NCBI GenBank assembly: GCA_002327315.1
Contig: DCVI01000153.1
Span: 1 to 16,983 of the forward strand
DNA length: 16,983 nt
Origin: Syntrophaceae bacterium UBA2192
Lineage (GTDB): Bacteria; Desulfobacterota; Syntrophia; Syntrophales; UBA2192
Reading direction: 5' to 3'
How positions within the stretch are numbered: the stretch's first letter is position 1; each line of letters opens with the position of its first letter. This document shows positions 1-5,965 of the stretch, piece after piece. The notes under the pieces were generated by a model that was not told where the DNA came from, made no database searches, and was given only the letters and a program-made list of their open reading frames with translations. The position numbers were made by a program, and so were the translations under genes.

Positions 1-2
1 TT

Positions 3-209
3 TCAGGCGACTTCGGCAAATTCGGGCCGATATCTCGCAACACCGGAGATCCCTGACAGCGCGCCGTCCTTCAGCACCAGGATCATGAAGGCCTCGTCGG
101 GCACGCCGTCGTACTCGCACCGTATCCAGAAACGCGATGCGGGGACGAAGCCGAAGGTTGGGTAATAACCGGGCTGGCCCAGGACAATAAAGATATAGAA
201 GTCAGGAAG
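3..209 (-). pseudogene. Truncated GNAT N-acetyltransferase, C-terminal remnant
   Basis: The minus frame is open for 68 codons from just after an in-frame TAG (210-212) to a TGA at 3-5. It contains the C-terminal signature of YhbS-like GNAT acetyltransferases: LGQPGYYPTFGF, then VPASRF, then VPDEAFM and LVLKDG. Members of this family are usually about 150-200 residues, and the acetyl-CoA binding core (the R/QxxGxG/A region) should lie upstream. Here there is no open frame or recognisable homology upstream of about position 190. Instead a period-8 repeat array starts at 198. No start codon with a ribosome-binding site is visible. I infer a gene whose 5' two-thirds has been lost. A frameshifted upstream part outside the visible homology cannot be excluded, but the DNA to the right is repeats followed by rnd. 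Confidence 0.7.
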
Positions 210-308
210 CTATGAAGTGATGAAGCTCGGATCGGATGGCGGATTTTTCTTTCTCTTATCCGCTCTTCCTTACTTCTGCTCTTCCGATCTTCGCAGTCTT
301 GATGCTTG
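198..308. repeat. Period-8 tandem arrays in inverted arrangement (element A)
   Basis: The left array (198-237) has units GAAGTCAG, GAAGCTAT, GAAGTGAT, GAAGCTCG and GATCGGAT. The right array (253-308) has units CGCTCTTC, CTTACTTC, TGCTCTTC, CGATCTTC and GCAGTCTT. The first is built on GAAG every 8 bases and the second on CTTC every 8 bases, so the arrays are reverse complements in phase. The centre is a perfect 6-bp stem, GCGGAT (239-244) and ATCCGC (258-263), around a 13-nt pyrimidine loop. The whole folds as a long imperfect hairpin with roughly two-thirds of positions paired. Confidence 0.8.
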
Positions 309-330
309 AAGACAAACTCAAGGCATTTAG

Positions 331-345
331 CGGGGTGTGCCCCCG
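331..345 (-). terminator. Weak hairpin after rnd, possible terminator
   Basis: CGGGG (331-335) and CCCCG (341-345) form a perfect 5-bp stem with a 5-nt loop just downstream of the rnd stop codon (355-357, minus strand). No run of T follows, so it is at best a weak or factor-assisted terminator. Confidence 0.3.
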
Positions 346-354
346 GTCAACAGC

Positions 355-1242
355 CTAACGGACTTTTTCCTCTGAGTCGCTGCCGCTCAATATCTTCAGG
401 ATTTCGTTGCCGTAGGTTTTCGCCTTTTTGGGCGAGAGGCCGCCGTTGCGGATCAGACCGTCCAGGGAGTTGGAATCGGTCCTGGCGATGTCGAAGAGGT
501 CCTGGTCCGAGAAGATCATGAAGCGGGCCATGTTCGACTCCTGGGCCTTGCGGAACCGCCAGCGGTAAAGGTCGCGCAGCCTTCTCTTCTTCTCGCCGGT
601 GAGCGTGTCGTAGCCCTGGATCCCCCGGTAGCCGCGCAGGTTGAACTTCTTTTCCGCCCACCGCACGGCGGCGATTCCCTCGAATGCGCGGGCCGCCTGC
701 CACTGCAGCCCCTTCGCCTCGATCTCCGCGTTAAGCCGGCGGTACAGCGGGATGAGGTGCTGGGTGTCCTCGGCGGCGTAGTTGAGCTGATCTTCCGTCA
801 GGGGCCGCTTCTCCCAGCGGGAGCGCTGCATCTTCTTGGGTTTCTCCAGCCGCAGACCCAGGTATTGCTCGATGACGGAGGAGAGGGAAAGGTGGTTGCA
901 ACCGAGAAGGGACGCGGCCCTGTGGGTGTCGAAGACGTTGTTGAATTCAAAACCGTAATCGCGGTTCAGGATCCGGACGTCGTTGTCGCCGGCGTGGATG
1001 ACCTTGACCTGGTTCGGGTTCGCGAACGTCCTGCCGAGAAACGACAGGTCGATGCTCGCCTCGAGGGGATCGATCAGGTAGATGCGTTGTTCCGTGCCGA
1101 TCTGCAGCAGACAGAGCTTCTCCCTGAAATACCTGAACGAGTCGTACTCCGTGTCGATAGCGATGACGGCTGACCCTTCGATCTCCTCCCGGACCTTCGG
1201 CAGCTTCTGCCGGCTGTCCACCCACAGCCATTTGCCCTTCAT
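355..1242 (-). CDS. rnd: Ribonuclease D-like 3'-5' exoribonuclease with HRDC domain
   Basis: This 295-residue protein is a DEDD-family exonuclease that trims RNA 3' ends (tRNA maturation in E. coli) using two metal ions in the cytosol. Exo I is AIDTEYDS with D30 and E32. Exo II is IHAGDNDVRIL with H83 and D88. Exo III is NYAAEDT with Y155 and D159, the DEDDy pattern. An HRDC nucleic-acid-binding domain covers about 212-290 (LTGEKKRRLRDLYRWR, then SDQDLFDIART). E. coli RNase D is about 375 residues with two HRDC domains; this one has room for one, as in many shorter bacterial homologues. The ATG at 1240-1242 has only a weak purine stretch upstream. A promoter-like sequence lies at 1274-1302. 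The gene looks monocistronic, since the next gene upstream ends 135 bp away with its own possible terminator. Confidence 0.92.
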   Translation of the reverse strand: MKGKWLWVDSRQKLPKVREEIEGSAVIAIDTEYDSFRYFREKLCLLQIGTEQRIYLIDPLEASIDLSFLGRTFANPNQVKVIHAGDNDVRILNRDYGFEFNNVFDTHRAASLLGCNHLSLSSVIEQYLGLRLEKPKKMQRSRWEKRPLTEDQLNYAAEDTQHLIPLYRRLNAEIEAKGLQWQAARAFEGIAAVRWAEKKFNLRGYRGIQGYDTLTGEKKRRLRDLYRWRFRKAQESNMARFMIFSDQDLFDIARTDSNSLDGLIRNGGLSPKKAKTYGNEILKILSGSDSEEKVR

Positions 1243-1273
1243 GAAATCCGCCCAATGCGTATTTTAACGGCTT

Positions 1274-1302
1274 TATATAACTCTCTTTTTCGCGAACTGC
1301 AA
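1274..1302 (-). promoter_or_regulatory. Candidate sigma-70 promoter for rnd
   Basis: On the minus strand TTGCAG (1297-1302) is separated by 17 nt from TATATA (1274-1279), which runs on as TATATAAAG. This lies 32 bp upstream of the rnd ATG, in an A/T-rich patch unlike the coding DNA around it. It is a match by eye only. Confidence 0.45.
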
Positions 1303-1333
1303 CCAAAGATGCAAAAATAAACGTTCCGAAGTG

Positions 1334-1376
1334 CAAAAGGGCTCCCGACGGCGGGCAGGGGGGCGCAAAGGCCCCG
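1334..1376 (-). terminator. Possible terminator after ecfT
   Basis: Immediately after the ecfT stop, the minus strand has two small G+C stems: GGGGC/GCCCC (1360-1364 with 1371-1375) and CCCG/CGGG (1344-1347 with 1352-1355). Four T follow (1335-1338). This could end the biotin transcript, but neither stem is long. Confidence 0.35.
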
Positions 1377-1377
1377 C

Positions 1378-2169
1378 TCAGAGGGGCAGGAACCGAAGCG
1401 CCTCGACCCCGGCCAGGAAGGCTGTGACGGCGAGAAGGGCGGCATAGTCGGCCCGGGTAAACTTCAGCTCCCGCAGGTAGGTCCGGGGGCCCCGGTGATA
1501 GCCGCGCCCCTCCATGGCCAGGGCCAGCTCATCGGCCCGGCGGAAGGTGCAGAGGATCAGGGGGATGACGAGGGTGGCCATCTTCCTGAGCCGCCTGATG
1601 AGACCGCCGCCCGCGAAGTCGGCGCCCCGGGCCGCCTGGGCCTCCTTCATGCGCTCCACCTCCTCGAGGAGGGTGGGGACGAACCGCAGCGCCACGGAGA
1701 CCATGATGGCGATGTCGTGGGACGGCACGCCGAGGCGGTTGAAGGGCCTCAGAAGCCTTTCGAAGCCCCCCACGAGCTCCGACGGGGCCGTCGTCATCGT
1801 GAGGACGGCGGCGCTCACGACAAGGGCGACGAACTGCCAGGTCACGGCAGCCCCGAGTCCGAGACCCTCGTATGTCACCGTCGGCAGCGAGGAAAAAATC
1901 GGCCGCCCTTCGGTAAAGAACAGATGAAGGCAGAACAGGATCGCAAAGAACCACGCCAGCGGCCTGAGCGCCGCCGCGATCCGGTCAACGGACAGGCCCG
2001 AGAGGGCCACGGCCGCCAGGAGGAAGGCCGTGACGACGAGGCTTTCGACGGCGCCCGCATTCAGGATGACGATGCTGAGCAGCAGGACCGTGAGGATCTT
2101 CACCCGCGGGTCGAGGCGGTGAACCGGGGAGTCCCCGGGGATAAACTGGCCGAGGTGCAGGGTCTTCAT
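1378..2169 (-). CDS. ecfT: ECF transporter transmembrane T component (BioN-like)
   Basis: This 263-residue inner-membrane protein couples ATP hydrolysis by EcfA to substrate release through the S component BioY. It has about five hydrophobic segments (around 25-58, 66-86, 103-126, 196-208, 241-262). In the cytoplasmic loop it carries the two short Arg motifs that define the family: ARG at 180-182 in EAQAARGAD, and EGRG at 220-223 in AMEGRGY. The frame is open much further upstream, but that part is the shadow of ecfA. The start MKTLHLGQF fits family N-termini and its ATG overlaps the ecfA stop (ATGA, 2166-2169), which implies translational coupling. Its place after bioY and ecfA argues for a dedicated biotin transporter rather than a shared module. 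The family assignment is firm; the biotin role comes from context. Confidence 0.9.
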   Translation of the reverse strand: MKTLHLGQFIPGDSPVHRLDPRVKILTVLLLSIVILNAGAVESLVVTAFLLAAVALSGLSVDRIAAALRPLAWFFAILFCLHLFFTEGRPIFSSLPTVTYEGLGLGAAVTWQFVALVVSAAVLTMTTAPSELVGGFERLLRPFNRLGVPSHDIAIMVSVALRFVPTLLEEVERMKEAQAARGADFAGGGLIRRLRKMATLVIPLILCTFRRADELALAMEGRGYHRGPRTYLRELKFTRADYAALLAVTAFLAGVEALRFLPL

Positions 2170-3008
2170 CGGCCGCCTCCCGTGCCCGACCCGAGGAGGG
2201 CGGTGATTTCGCGGAAGGCCTCCTCCACGGAAAGAACGTCCGGCCGAACTCCGCAGCCCTGTGCCCGGAGCCGTCCCATGAGCTCCGTGACCTGGGGCGT
2301 ACTGAGACCGACGGCACGCAGAACATCGGCCTCCCGGAAGACCTCCCTCGGGGCGCCGTCGCGAATGATTTTTCCCCCGCTCATGACGACGACCCGGTCG
2401 GCATCGACGATCTCGTCCATGCTGTGGGTCACGTGAATGACCGAGATCCCCTCCTGCCTGAGCTCCCAGAGGACGTTGAGAACCCGCTCGCGCCCCGCCG
2501 GGTCGAGATAGGAAGTGGGCTCGTCGAGAACCACGTAGGCCGGTCTCATGGCCAGCACGCCGGCGATGGCCACAAGGCGCTTTTCGCCTCCCGACAGCGA
2601 GTGGGGGGCGCGCTTTGCAAACCGGAGCATCCCCACCGTCTCCAGGGCCACCCCCACCCGCCCGCGGATCTCCGCGGGCGCAAGGCCGAGGTTGCCAGGC
2701 CCGAAGGCAACGTCCTCCTCGACGCTCATCCCCACGATCTGGTTGTCGGGGTTCTGGAAGACCATGCCGACGCGCCGGCGGATCTCGCGGTGTGCCCCGG
2801 GGTCTTTCGTGTCGAGGCCGTCGACGAGGACCTCCCCTTGCTGCGGGACGAGCAGGGCGTTGAAGTGTTTCACGAGGGTGGTTTTCCCGCACCCGTTGGG
2901 TCCGATGACGGCCACGTACTGCCCTTCGGGGATTTCCAGGCTCACTCCCTCCAGGACGGGCGCGTCTTTCGGTTCGTATCGGTAAATGAGATGCTCTGCC
3001 TTGATCAT
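2166..3008 (-). CDS. ecfA: ECF transporter ATP-binding protein (BioM-like)
   Basis: This is a 280-residue ABC ATPase of the energy-coupling factor (CbiO/BioM) type. Walker A is GPNGCGKTT (36-44). The Q-loop is FQNPDNQ with Q85, and the NPDNQ sequence is typical of ECF ATPases. The signature is LSGGEKR (138-144). Walker B is VVLDE (159-163), followed by the D-loop SYLD. The switch histidine is H195 in HVTHSMDE. All catalytic parts are present. There is a single ATPase gene, so the subunit probably acts as a homodimer. The gene overlaps bioY upstream and ecfT downstream, each by the 4-base ATGA. About 65 residues beyond the nucleotide-binding core (around 215-280) form the usual C-terminal extension. 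Biotin specificity is inferred from bioY and birA in the same transcript. Confidence 0.93.
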   Translation of the reverse strand: MIKAEHLIYRYEPKDAPVLEGVSLEIPEGQYVAVIGPNGCGKTTLVKHFNALLVPQQGEVLVDGLDTKDPGAHREIRRRVGMVFQNPDNQIVGMSVEEDVAFGPGNLGLAPAEIRGRVGVALETVGMLRFAKRAPHSLSGGEKRLVAIAGVLAMRPAYVVLDEPTSYLDPAGRERVLNVLWELRQEGISVIHVTHSMDEIVDADRVVVMSGGKIIRDGAPREVFREADVLRAVGLSTPQVTELMGRLRAQGCGVRPDVLSVEEAFREITALLGSGTGGGR

Positions 3009-3541
3009 AACCGGATCTTGTCCTTTACTTTCATGACGATCACCGAGGCGGCGGCGATTTTGAGCGCATCGCCGGGAAGAAAGGGCAGCACCCCTGCGGC
3101 GGCGGCCTTCTCGACGGATAATTTTCCGAGCAGGACGAGCTGGAGAACGCCCAGCGTGTAGACGGCGGCCGTGCCGGCCAGCATGGCCAGCACGATCCAG
3201 ACAAGGCCTGGCTTTTCGCGGGCTTCGACGATCTTGCCCGTCACGAAGGCGCCGGCGATGAAGCCGATCAGATAGCCGCCCGTGGGCCCCAGGAAGACGC
3301 CGAGCCCGGCCTTGCCGCCCGAGAAAACCGGCAGTCCGATCACGCCGAGGATCACGTAGACGATCTGGCTGAGCGCCCCCAGTCTCCCCCCGAGAAGAGA
3401 TCCCGCGAGGTAGAGAAACAGCGTCTGGAGCGTCACCGGCACCGGCTGCAGGGGGATGGAGATCAGGGCCCCGATGGCCGTGAGCGCCCCGAACATGGAC
3501 GCGTAGATCATGCCCCGGGTCGACAATTGTTCTCGTGTCAT
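3005..3541 (-). CDS. bioY: Biotin transporter S component BioY
   Basis: This 178-residue integral membrane protein is the biotin-binding component of an ECF transporter. Family signatures are PVPVTLQT (33-40), GGRLGALSQIVYVILG (51-66), GPTGGYLIGF (85-94) and LPGDALK (155-161). Most of the remainder is hydrophobic, fitting six membrane helices. I chose the ATG at 3539-3541. An in-frame TTG seven codons upstream is possible, but AGGAAG lies between the two and can serve the ATG. The stop overlaps the ecfA start as ATGA. The gap to birA upstream is 84 bp and holds a heptamer array (element C), with no obvious promoter, so birA-bioY-ecfA-ecfT may be one transcript. With its own ATPase and T protein next door, this is the BioMNY type of system. 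Confidence 0.94.
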   Translation of the reverse strand: MTREQLSTRGMIYASMFGALTAIGALISIPLQPVPVTLQTLFLYLAGSLLGGRLGALSQIVYVILGVIGLPVFSGGKAGLGVFLGPTGGYLIGFIAGAFVTGKIVEAREKPGLVWIVLAMLAGTAAVYTLGVLQLVLLGKLSVEKAAAAGVLPFLPGDALKIAAASVIVMKVKDKIRL

Positions 3542-3593
3542 GTCTTTCTTCTTCCTGTGCAAAATCTATTATTCATTGCCGATATTGCACACG

Positions 3594-3692
3594 GGCTTCA
3601 GGCTTCAGGCTTCAGGCATCAGGACTCAAGGTACGAAATCTTTTCTTTTGTATCCCGATTCCTGAGGCCCGACTCCCGATGCCTGGATGTAT
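3594..3692. repeat. Period-7 arrays in inverted arrangement over the birA 3' end (element C)
   Basis: Array 1 (3594-3628) has GGCTTCA three times in a row, then GGCATCA and GGACTCA. Array 2 (about 3655-3690) has CCCGATT, CCTGAGG, CCCGACT, CCCGATG and CCTGGAT. Read as its reverse complement, array 2 aligns with array 1 at about 25 of 35 positions, so the pair can fold as a long imperfect hairpin. The spacer between them is pyrimidine-rich (AATCTTTTCTTTTGTA). The birA stop codon (3626-3628) lies inside array 1, and array 2 encodes the last BirA residues. Confidence 0.8.
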
Positions 3693-4663
3693 TCGACATC
3701 TCCTGCAATCACGCGCTCGATGTCTCCGTCCGCCCCGGTCAGCAGAAGTGTGCCATCGTCGTCGATCCCCGCGATGGTGCCCTCCAGGGAGCCGCTGAAC
3801 GAGTGCACCCGGACTCGCCTGCCCGCCATGTCGGAGAGATCGCGCCAGCGCCGGATCACGGGTGCGAATCCCTCCCCGGCGATCAGGTCGTAGTATTGTT
3901 CGAAACGCTCGAGAAAATTCCCGAGGATTTCCGCACGGCGCACGGGGCGCCCGGTCTGGGCCGCAAGGGAGGTTGCCCGCCCGCGAAGTTCGTCTGGAAA
4001 GCTCTCGGGCTGCGTGTTGACGTTCAGTCCCACCCCGACGACCATGTAATCGATGGCATCGATTTGCGTGCTGATCTCGATCAAGATGCCGGCAATCTTC
4101 TGTCCCCCCGTCAGGACGTCGTTGGGCCACTTGATGGTGACGCGGGACGGCACGACCGGGATGAGCGTCTCCGCCAGGGCCACCCCTGCAAGGAGGGTCA
4201 TCTTCGGCGCCTCGGCCGGCTGGAACCGGGGCCTCAGCACGAGGGACAGATAGATCCCCTCACCGGGGGGAGAAAACCATTTTCGCCCCTTGCGGCCCCG
4301 CCCACCCGTCTGGGTCTCGGCGACAACAAGCGTCCCCTCGACGGCCCCCGAGATGGCCAGGTCTCTGGCGAGGCGGTTTGTCGAATCCACTTCCTTCTCG
4401 AAGACGATCCTGTGCCCCAGGCGCTTCGACCGCAGAGAGGCCCCGATCTCGGCGGGAAGGAGCCGGTCGAGGGCCTCCCTGAGCATGTAGCCCTTCCGCG
4501 TCGAGGAGTCGATGACGTAGCCTTCGTTTCTCAGGCTGCAGGCCTGCTTCCAGATCGCCGTGCGCGTGACGCCGAGCTTCCGGCTCAATTCCTCGCCGGA
4601 TACCCAGTTGCCATGCGCCTCCTTGAGGCTCACAAGCAGGTGATGTCGTGTATTCGTTGCCAT
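3626..4663 (-). CDS. birA: Bifunctional biotin-protein ligase / biotin operon repressor BirA
   Basis: BirA makes biotinyl-AMP, transfers biotin to carboxylase carrier domains, and represses biotin genes when substrate is short. The 345-residue product has an N-terminal winged helix (about 5-62; SGEELSRKLGVTRTAIWK is the helix-turn-helix), the ligase core with the biotinyl-AMP loop GRGRKGRKW (121-129), the catalytic-lysine motif KWPND (K179), and a C-terminal SH3-like domain (about 278-325). I start at MATNTRHH; an in-frame ATG 14 codons upstream (4703-4705) lies next to the promoter -10 and lacks a ribosome-binding site. The last ~18 residues (ASGVGPQESGYKRKDFVP) follow the usual family end GDVEY and are encoded by repeat array C, so they are probably not functional. 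A BirA-type operator lies 51-89 bp upstream, suggesting autoregulation. Confidence 0.95.
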   Translation of the reverse strand: MATNTRHHLLVSLKEAHGNWVSGEELSRKLGVTRTAIWKQACSLRNEGYVIDSSTRKGYMLREALDRLLPAEIGASLRSKRLGHRIVFEKEVDSTNRLARDLAISGAVEGTLVVAETQTGGRGRKGRKWFSPPGEGIYLSLVLRPRFQPAEAPKMTLLAGVALAETLIPVVPSRVTIKWPNDVLTGGQKIAGILIEISTQIDAIDYMVVGVGLNVNTQPESFPDELRGRATSLAAQTGRPVRRAEILGNFLERFEQYYDLIAGEGFAPVIRRWRDLSDMAGRRVRVHSFSGSLEGTIAGIDDDGTLLLTGADGDIERVIAGDVEYIQASGVGPQESGYKRKDFVP

Positions 4664-4668
4664 AATAA

Positions 4669-4695
4669 ATGACGCCCCTTCGCGCGGGGCGTCAT
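4669..4695 (-). promoter_or_regulatory. Perfect 10-bp hairpin before the birA start
   Basis: ATGACGCCCC (4669-4678) and GGGGCGTCAT (4686-4695) form a perfect 10-bp stem with a 7-nt loop. On the birA strand the only Shine-Dalgarno-like run, GAAGGGG, is in the loop and the 3' arm, 11 nt before the ATG. The fold would hide it. If transcription starts from the promoter at 4696-4724, the first base would fall near 4689 and remove part of the 5' arm. The hairpin would then matter only for longer transcripts. Confidence 0.5.
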
Positions 4696-4724
4696 CCAAT
4701 ACCATTGGCGGAACCGATTGTCAA
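4696..4724 (-). promoter_or_regulatory. Candidate birA promoter overlapping the operator
   Basis: On the minus strand a perfect -35 TTGACA (4719-4724) is followed after 17 nt by TATTGG (4696-4701), a weak -10. The -35 is inside one arm of the inverted repeat at 4714-4752, so a protein bound there would block polymerase. Confidence 0.5.
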
Positions 4725-4752
4725 CCTGTTTATTTTGATGGTTGACAATCGG
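4714..4752. promoter_or_regulatory. Probable BirA operator
   Basis: CCGATTGTCAACC (4714-4726) and GGTTGACAATCGG (4740-4752) are a perfect 13-bp inverted repeat around a 13-nt A/T-rich spacer. The core TTGTCAACC...GGTTGACAA closely resembles the known BirA operator form TTGTAAACC...GGTTTACAA. The usual spacer, as I recall it, is about 14-16 nt, so this one is slightly short. It sits directly upstream of a birA gene that retains its DNA-binding domain, and it overlaps the birA -35. It could also affect the divergent small gene at 4861. Confidence 0.75.
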
Positions 4753-4790
4753 GCGAGGCCCTTTTTGAAGCGCCCTCTGTGCAATTTGGC

Positions 4791-4819
4791 TTGCCCGGCA
4801 CAGCGATTTCTAGTATGAT
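4791..4819 (+). promoter_or_regulatory. Candidate promoter of the small basic-protein gene
   Basis: TTGCCC (4791-4796), a 17-nt spacer, then TATGAT (4814-4819) on the plus strand. Transcription would start near 4826, leaving a leader of about 35 nt that contains GGAGG (4850-4854). Confidence 0.5.
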
Positions 4820-4860
4820 TCCCGCCTCTTTAAAAAGCGCGAAAACAACGGAGGTATCGG

Positions 4861-4992
4861 ATGGGCAGTCACAAGAAGCACGAACGGAAAAAGGAACTGC
4901 GGCGGAAGTGGAAGCGCCAGGAGAAAAGGCAGAAGCTGCTGGCCAAGGGCCTCAACCCCGACGAGAGCAACAAGATCAAGAAGATGGCCTAA
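4861..4992 (+). CDS. Small, highly basic protein of unknown function (43 aa)
   Basis: The frame is ATG to TAA, 43 residues. Start signals are strong: GGAGG (4850-4854) is 6 nt before the ATG and a -10/-35 pair lies upstream. The product has 17 Lys/Arg residues, concentrated in residues 5-29 (for example KKELRRKWKRQEKRQK), where it looks like one amphipathic or fully charged helix. It then has a GLNPDESNKIKK tail. There is no signal peptide, cysteine pair or membrane segment. I do not recognise a named family. Composition suggests contact with RNA, ribosomes or DNA, but this is inference only. It is the only plus-strand gene in the first 13 kb and is divergent from birA across the BirA-like operator. 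Codon use is GC-rich like its neighbours. Confidence 0.7.
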   Translation: MGSHKKHERKKELRRKWKRQEKRQKLLAKGLNPDESNKIKKMA

Positions 4993-4999
4993 AGGCGGT

Positions 5000-5057
5000 G
5001 GCTAGTGGTTTGTGGTTAGTGACTTGTTTTCACACCGGTCACTGATCACTAATCGCT
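5000..5057. repeat. Period-7 arrays in inverted arrangement (element E)
   Basis: Array 1 has GGCTAGT (5000-5006), GGTTTGT, GGTTAGT and GACTTGT (to 5027). After the spacer TTTCACACC come GGTCACT (5037-5043), GATCACT and AATCGCT (to 5057). Array 2 matches the reverse complement of array 1 at about 16 of 23 positions. It lies 8 bp after the small basic-protein gene and could act as an RNA 3' structure for it. The rest of the gap to marC (5058-5195) shows only a 7-bp inverted repeat, GGCAGGT/ACCTGCC, around 5120-5148, and no convincing gene. Confidence 0.75.
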
Positions 5058-5195
5058 AAATGAAAATGCCCAATTCTCCCCGCTTTCTGAGGATCATCAG
5101 GCTTCCCTCCCCTCACCGGCAGGTTGTATCCTCACGGCGACCTGCCCGCTGCCGTAAAACTGCTCGACAGTCAGACAATCATTGAAGGGGTTCGG

Positions 5196-5792
5196 TCAAG
5201 GTGTGATCGAGATGCCCTGCCACAGCATGAGAATGCCCTTGCGGACCATCATGACGGCGATGGCCGCAAGGAGGATCCCTGCAAGTTTGGAAAGCGCCCG
5301 GGAGCCCGAGCGCCCCAGGATGCGATAGATCGGTGCGGCAAGCCAGAACACACAGCCCGCGATGACGATGTTCACCACCGTGGCGGCAACGGTGGGCATG
5401 ATGCCGTACTCGCCGACAAGGACAAATATCGTCGTCAGCACCGCCGGTCCCACGATGAGCGGTACTCCGATGGGAACTGCGCCCAGGCTGTCAGCATCAA
5501 CCTGGGCGATCCGCTTCTCTACGGTGATGATGTCGATGACCGATATCGTGAACAGCAGAATTCCCCCGGCAATGAGGAAATCCGCCACGGTGATGCCCAG
5601 GTACTGGAAGATCCAGCGGCCCAGCGCAAGGAACACGAGGGCCACGACCAGCGCCGTGATCATCGACTGAACGATGACTTTCCGGACCGCCAGCCGCTCG
5701 ACCCCCTCCGTCAGGTGCATGAACAGCGGGAGGATACCCACGGCATCGACGGCAACGAACATGGGAAAGAAACAGAGCCAGAAATCATTCAT
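5196..5792 (-). CDS. MarC/NAAT family integral membrane protein
   Basis: This 198-residue protein has six predicted membrane helices (about 5-25, 42-62, 67-88, 105-128, 136-155, 170-190) and little else. It matches the MarC family: FFPMFVAVDAVGILPLF at the N-terminus, AGGILLFTISVIDII in the middle, and the conserved VPIGVPLIVGPAVLTT segment. Length is typical (about 190-220). E. coli MarC itself has no settled function, and a role in multidrug resistance was withdrawn; some archaeal relatives have been reported as neutral amino-acid transporters. The ATG at 5790-5792 lacks a clear Shine-Dalgarno. The gene stands alone between repeat elements E and F, with no obvious partner. Confidence 0.88.
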   Translation of the reverse strand: MNDFWLCFFPMFVAVDAVGILPLFMHLTEGVERLAVRKVIVQSMITALVVALVFLALGRWIFQYLGITVADFLIAGGILLFTISVIDIITVEKRIAQVDADSLGAVPIGVPLIVGPAVLTTIFVLVGEYGIMPTVAATVVNIVIAGCVFWLAAPIYRILGRSGSRALSKLAGILLAAIAVMMVRKGILMLWQGISITP

Positions 5793-5852
5793 GACACAAC
5801 CGATTGGCCTATCGGACTATTCAAGTTATCCGCTTTCGTCAATTCATCACAA

Positions 5853-5934
5853 GGTGGCAGGTAGCAGGTGTCAGGTGACAGGGAAAGACAGGCAACAGGG
5901 CAGTTCTGTTACCTGTTACCTGTTACCTGGTGCT
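5853..5934. repeat. Period-7 arrays in inverted arrangement (element F)
   Basis: Array 1 has GGTGGCA (5853-5859), GGTAGCA, GGTGTCA and GGTGACA (to 5880). A purine-rich spacer follows (GGGAAAGACAGG and so on, 5881-5906). Array 2 has TGTTACC three times in a row (5907-5927), then TGGTGCT. The reverse complement of array 1 is a series of TGNYACC heptamers, so the arms pair in register. This is the cleanest example in the window. It lies between the marC start and the wrbA stop, near the 5' side of marC. Confidence 0.85.
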
Positions 5935-5965
5935 TGCCATCGAATAGACGACAGTTTCAATCCAC

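Noticed and set aside
198..308. Possible CRISPR array
   Set aside because: Units are 7-9 bp, contiguous and degenerate, with no spacers; no cas genes are present.
2170..2892. N-terminal extension of the ecfT frame (504 codons in all)
   Set aside because: The extra part is low-complexity Arg/Pro/Gly and lies over ecfA in another frame; the family start is at 2169.
3527..4672. Long plus-strand open frame opposite birA
   Set aside because: BirA has all catalytic motifs on the other strand; the plus-strand product resembles no family.
4664..4705. Earlier ATG for BirA at 4703-4705
   Set aside because: It has no ribosome-binding site, lies upstream of the likely transcription start, and adds residues that only encode the hairpin.
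5120..5148. GGCAGGT/ACCTGCC inverted repeat as a marC terminator
   Set aside because: The loop is long, no T-run follows on the minus strand, and it is about 50 bp beyond the stop.
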